DNA of 8,639 bases, from NCBI GenBank assembly GCA_016220045.1, contig JACRIP010000533.1, forward strand, positions 1-8,639. Direction: 5' to 3'. The position numbers were made by a program, and so were the translations under genes. Under the pieces are notes generated by a model that was not told the origin of the DNA, ran no database searches, and saw only the letters and a list, made by a program, of their open reading frames with translations. The stretch is from Planctomycetota bacterium. Lineage in GTDB: Bacteria; Planctomycetota; MHYJ01; WSZJ01; JACPWG01. The stretch's first letter is position 1; each line of letters opens with the position of its first letter. This document shows, one piece after another, positions 6,301 through 8,639 of the stretch.

Positions 6301-7341
6301 ATGCGACGACTGCTGAGGGTACTGGTAGCCGCGGTGCTGGGGGTAGCGGCGGGAACGGGATGCCTGGAGCGCAAGGAGTCCATTGTGGTCGCGCCGGACG
6401 GCTCGGCCGTGGTGCAGGTGCGGGTGAAGGGGGACGCGAACGACGTGGAGAGCGGGGATGCGCTGCCCACGGCGGCGAGCGGGTGGCAGGTGGAAGAGAC
6501 GAGCGAAGCCGACGCTGAGGGACGAGTCACCCTGACGCGCACGGCGACCCGAGCGGTGGCGGCGGGCGGCGCGCTGCCGTCGAGCTACGCGCCGGCGGAC
6601 GCGGCGGCGACCGCGCTCGCGTTTCCGACCCGCCTGACCGTGGAGTCCGGGCCGGCGGGCACCTACTACCACTTCCAGCGGACGTATCGGGGGCGCACCT
6701 GGCGCGCCGTGGAGCAGGGGAAGGAGCGGCTGCTGGAAACGCCCGCGATGAAGCAGCTCTCCGGGAAGGACCCGAGCGAGTTGACCGACGAGGACCGCGC
6801 GGCGGTGGTGGGCGTGTTGATCGAGTGCGGGCGGCACGAAGCGTCGGTGTACCTGCACCAGGCGTGGGCGGACGCGGGGGACGCGGTGCCGCAGGCGGCC
6901 TTCCTGGCGGCGCACGAGGCGGTGCTCGGCGTGCTCGCCGCGCCCACGCTCCAGGCGGAGGCGCTCGACCTGGTGACACGCAGCGACTGGGACGGGATCG
7001 TGCGGCTGGCGCAGCGCCTGCAGGCGGAGCAGCACGCGGCGCTGGAGCGTGCGCTGCGCGTGGCGGGCGTGGCCGCGGGCGCGGCGGACGGGATGGTCGC
7101 CAGCTACGAGTTCCACCGTACGGCACGCGAGATCTCCGGCGACCTGATGGACGAGAACTGGGAAGTCAGCGTGACCCTGCCGGGTCGCGTGACGGCGCAC
7201 GACAGCCTGGCCCCGGCGGCGGAGGCACAGCCGGCGGAGAACCAGGTGGTATGGCGCTTCGACGGGAAATCGCTGGCCGACCGGGACGTGGTCCTGACGG
7301 CGACCTCCTTCGTACCGGCGGGCGCGAACGCGGGGAAGTGA
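6301..7341 (+). CDS. Predicted lipoprotein of unknown function, first gene of an ECF sigma operon
   Basis: 346 residues; I do not recognise a named family with certainty. The N-terminus (MRRLLR, then an Ala/Val/Leu core) ends GTGC, with Cys21 the likely lipid-anchored residue; glycine at the -3 position is an unusual lipobox, so secretion is better supported than lipidation. After it comes a beta-rich start (KESIVVAPDGSAVVQVRVKG), a central helical, acidic, alanine-rich part (~residues 130-275), and a C-terminal beta-rich part from ~285 (WEVSVTLPGRV, then NQVVWRFDGKSLADRDVVLTATS). That strand-turn pattern is reminiscent of LppM-like cell-surface domains, an inference only. No C-terminal membrane segment is seen. 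The sigma gene starts two bases after its stop, so the two are likely cotranslated; a role in sensing or in output of that sigma factor is plausible but unproven. Unlike genes 1 and 2, its third positions are G-rich from the first codons. Confidence 0.82.
   Translation: MRRLLRVLVAAVLGVAAGTGCLERKESIVVAPDGSAVVQVRVKGDANDVESGDALPTAASGWQVEETSEADAEGRVTLTRTATRAVAAGGALPSSYAPADAAATALAFPTRLTVESGPAGTYYHFQRTYRGRTWRAVEQGKERLLETPAMKQLSGKDPSELTDEDRAAVVGVLIECGRHEASVYLHQAWADAGDAVPQAAFLAAHEAVLGVLAAPTLQAEALDLVTRSDWDGIVRLAQRLQAEQHAALERALRVAGVAAGAADGMVASYEFHRTAREISGDLMDENWEVSVTLPGRVTAHDSLAPAAEAQPAENQVVWRFDGKSLADRDVVLTATSFVPAGANAGK
7332..7336 (+). promoter_or_regulatory. Ribosome binding site deciding the sigma factor start
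   Basis: GGGGA inside the end of the lipoprotein gene lies seven bases before GTG 7344. The alternative GTG 7338 overlaps the lipoprotein stop (GTGA) but is only one or two bases from this site, too close for normal initiation. Confidence 0.45.
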
Positions 7342-7343
7342 CC

Positions 7344-7910
7344 GTGGCCGACGGGAACGTGGCGCCGGGAGTGGCCCGGCCGGAGACGCCGCTCGCGGAG
7401 CTGCCGGGGCGGATCTACGGCTGGGCCTACCGGCTGTTGCAGAACCACCACGACGCGCAGGACGCCGTGCAGGACGTGCTGGTCTCGAGCCTGACGCACG
7501 CCGTGCCGGCGGGCGAGGGGCAGCGGGTGGCCTGGCTGCGGCGGGTGACGATCAACCGCTGCATCGACCGGCTGCGGGCGCGCCGCGCGGGGATTACGGT
7601 ATACGCCGCAGACCCCGCGGACGCGACGCCCGCGCGCACGGCGGCGGCGGGCGACCGGGTCGCAGGGTGTACGGCAACGGCGGCGGGCGCCGCCGAAGCG
7701 GCGGAGCGGCGGGAGCGGATCGCGACGGCGCTCACGGTCCTGAGCGCGGCGCAGCGGGCGGTGCTGGTGGCCAAGGTGTACGACGCGGAGACGTTTGAGG
7801 AAATCGCGCGCGCGCAGGGGATCTCCGCCGGTTCGGCGAAGACCCACTACGTGCGCGCGCTGCGCAAACTGCGGGAACGGCTCGCTGCCGAAAGCGGAGG
7901 AGACCGATGA
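7344..7910 (+). CDS. ECF-type RNA polymerase sigma factor
   Basis: 188 residues, a normal length for an extracytoplasmic-function sigma-70 factor, which directs RNA polymerase to a small set of stress or envelope promoters. Region 2 spans ~residues 19-82: RIYGWAYRLLQNHHDAQDAVQDV, then WLRRVTINRCIDRLRARR for -10 recognition. Region 4 spans ~126-180: LSAAQRAVLVAKVYDAETFEEIA, then the helix-turn-helix GISAGSAKTHYVRALRKLRERL for -35 binding. The linker (~83-125) is long and alanine-rich. Regions 1 and 3 are absent, as expected for the group. GTG 7344 is chosen for its ribosome binding site; GTG 7338 would add two residues. The stop overlaps the ATG of the anti-sigma gene (ATGA), typical of cotranslated sigma/anti-sigma pairs. 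The ECF subgroup cannot be assigned by eye. Autoregulation is usual for such operons, but I could not identify its promoter. Confidence 0.95.
   Translation: MADGNVAPGVARPETPLAELPGRIYGWAYRLLQNHHDAQDAVQDVLVSSLTHAVPAGEGQRVAWLRRVTINRCIDRLRARRAGITVYAADPADATPARTAAAGDRVAGCTATAAGAAEAAERRERIATALTVLSAAQRAVLVAKVYDAETFEEIARAQGISAGSAKTHYVRALRKLRERLAAESGGDR
7896..7902 (+). promoter_or_regulatory. Ribosome binding site for the anti-sigma gene
   Basis: GGAGGAG within the last codons of the sigma gene, four bases before ATG 7907 (six counted from GGAGG). This is the strongest Shine-Dalgarno match in the window and supports coupled translation. Confidence 0.75.
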
Positions 7911-8467
7911 ACTGCGACGAAACGGACGAACGGCTGGCGGAGGAGCTGGGCGGCGAGCTGGGCGCGGCGGGACGCGCCGAGCTGGAGGCGCATCTACGGG
8001 ACTGTTCTGAGTGCCGACGCGAGGCGGAGTCGCTGCGCGGCGTGGTGGCGGCGCTCGGAGAGTTGCCGGGCGTGACGCCGGAGGAGGCGGCGGAGCGGGC
8101 GCGCGGCGCGGCGAGCCGGGCGGCGGCGCGGGCGGCGGGCGTGGTGTGGCGGCGGCGCGCCGGGGTGGTGCTGCGCTACGCGGCGGCGCTCCTGGTCGGG
8201 GCGCTCGCCGCGCGCGGGTGGGGGGGAGGTGCGGGGTGGGCTGGAGCAGCGGGTGCGGGAACGCAGGGTAGCGCGAACCTACCCTCTCCCCGACCCTCCC
8301 CCGCTGCGGCGGGGGAGGGGGACCCCGCGCGTGCGGGAGTGGCGGTACACCCGGGGTGGTTGCGGGCCGCGCGTGCGGTCGGCGCGCTGCCCACGGGCGC
8401 GGCCGGCGCGGGGGGCGGATTCGCGGAGCCGCTGGCGCTGCTGGCGCAGGCGGGCCGGCGGCGGTAG
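7907..8467 (+). CDS. Zinc-finger (ZAS-type) transmembrane anti-sigma factor
   Basis: 186 residues. It should bind the adjacent sigma factor in the cytoplasm and release it on a signal from outside the membrane. The N-terminal anti-sigma domain carries the HxxxCxxC zinc motif (His29, Cys33, Cys36 in AHLRDCSECRRE), with Cys3 a possible further ligand. A basic stretch WRRR (~81-84) precedes one predicted membrane segment (~86-103, VVLRYAAALLVGALAA). The outer part is Gly/Ala-rich, and residues ~124-140 (NLPSPRPSPAAAGEGDP) are encoded by an intergenic-type hairpin repeat (8276-8327). The final ~40 residues end in FAEPLALLAQAGRRR. Either the repeat entered the gene in frame, or the original gene ended earlier and now reads through it. 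The function call rests on the finger, the membrane segment and the ATGA overlap with the sigma gene. Confidence 0.88.
   Translation: MNCDETDERLAEELGGELGAAGRAELEAHLRDCSECRREAESLRGVVAALGELPGVTPEEAAERARGAASRAAARAAGVVWRRRAGVVLRYAAALLVGALAARGWGGGAGWAGAAGAGTQGSANLPSPRPSPAAAGEGDPARAGVAVHPGWLRAARAVGALPTGAAGAGGGFAEPLALLAQAGRRR
8276..8327. repeat. CCCTCCCCC hairpin repeat inside the anti-sigma gene
   Basis: CCCTCCCCCGC (8294-8304) and GCGGGGGAGGG (8309-8319) form a perfect 11-bp stem with loop TGCG, preceded by a second CCCTCTCCCC block (8282-8291). The pattern matches a widespread intergenic repeat type whose translation reads PSPRPSP...GEG. Here it is read in frame. No T-run follows, so it is not an evident terminator. 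Confidence 0.75.
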
Positions 8468-8491
8468 GGTTCGTCCCGCCGGGTCGGTTTT
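8455..8491 (+). terminator. Weak candidate terminator at the end of the sigma/anti-sigma operon
   Basis: CCGGCGG (8455-8461) pairs with CCGCCGG (8476-8482) around a 14-base loop that holds the TAG stop; five bases later come four T (8488-8491). The stem is short and the T-run poor, so this is only a possibility. Confidence 0.25.
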
Positions 8492-8639
8492 CCATCGCTT
8501 CACGGCGACTTCGCGGCTTGCCGAGAACACCGTGGCAGCGCGGGCCTGGTTCAAAGCGGGGTAACACTACCTGCCCGCTCAGGGGGAGCAAAACGGGGAC
8601 ATGACCTGAATTCCTGCGGGGGCTTGCGACCATCGGGGG
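8468..8639. other. Non-coding right edge with a REP/RAYT-like motif
   Basis: No supported gene. At 8586-8615 lies AAAACGGGGACATGACCTGA followed by ATTCCT; it resembles, from memory, motifs that flank REP-associated tyrosine transposase genes in many bacteria. The window ends 24 bases later, so any transposase gene would be outside. The stretch 8492-8580 shows nothing I can name. Confidence 0.35.

Noticed and set aside
4984..7200. 738-codon open frame on the minus strand
   Set aside because: It crosses the helicase 3' end, two repeats and the lipoprotein gene in antisense, and is rich in Arg/Pro/His with no domain; a composition artefact.
8229..8564. Small open frames on both strands at the right edge
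   Set aside because: They are shadows of the anti-sigma gene end and repeats, with no ribosome binding site or recognisable content.

Overview
The window comes from a very GC-rich bacterial chromosome (alternating GCC/GCG, CTC/CTG and CGC codons, GTG starts, clear Shine-Dalgarno sites). It has two large stand-alone genes, then a compact three-gene operon, all on the + strand. The lineage cannot be fixed from sequence alone. Short intergenic repeats of the types seen here, plus the lipoprotein / ECF sigma / zinc-finger anti-sigma set, remind me of Planctomycetes-Verrucomicrobia-type or other environmental genomes, but that is an impression and not a classification.

Layout. (1) 61-1830: an exported, probably lipid-anchored metal-dependent amidohydrolase of the amidohydrolase_3 (YtcJ-like) type. 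(2) 2029-6024: a 1331-residue Lhr-type superfamily 2 DNA helicase with all the core motifs. (3) 6301-8467: an operon of a predicted lipoprotein of unknown function (6301-7341), an ECF sigma factor (7344-7910) and a zinc-finger, single-membrane-span anti-sigma factor (7907-8467). The last two overlap by four bases, and the sigma gene starts two bases after the lipoprotein stop, so the three are almost certainly translated together. They look like a surface-sensing module: the sigma factor is held at the membrane by its anti-sigma factor, and the lipoprotein is a candidate sensor or effector. Genes 1 and 2 show no functional link to each other or to this operon.

The most unusual content is repeats. 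A roughly 38-45 bp element, built on an imperfect 9-base tandem (ACCGAACAC/ACGGAACAC), occurs four times and brackets genes 1 and 2 each with an inverted pair. The upstream copies run on, with 86% identity over 58 bases, through a GAGG ribosome-binding site to the start codon. One downstream copy contains the stop codon of gene 1. Three unrelated repeat types follow: a TTTCGGA-type repeat with a 12 bp inverted repeat upstream of the lipoprotein gene; a CCCTCCCCC/GGGGGAGGG hairpin repeat lying in frame inside the anti-sigma coding sequence; and a short motif near the right edge resembling sequences found beside REP-associated transposases.

Both large genes also drift from C-ending codons at their 5' ends to G-ending codons at their 3' ends. 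I see no CRISPR array, RNA gene, transposase gene or recognisable defence system. The best candidates for something undescribed are the gene-bracketing inverted repeats and the lipoprotein-sigma-anti-sigma trio.
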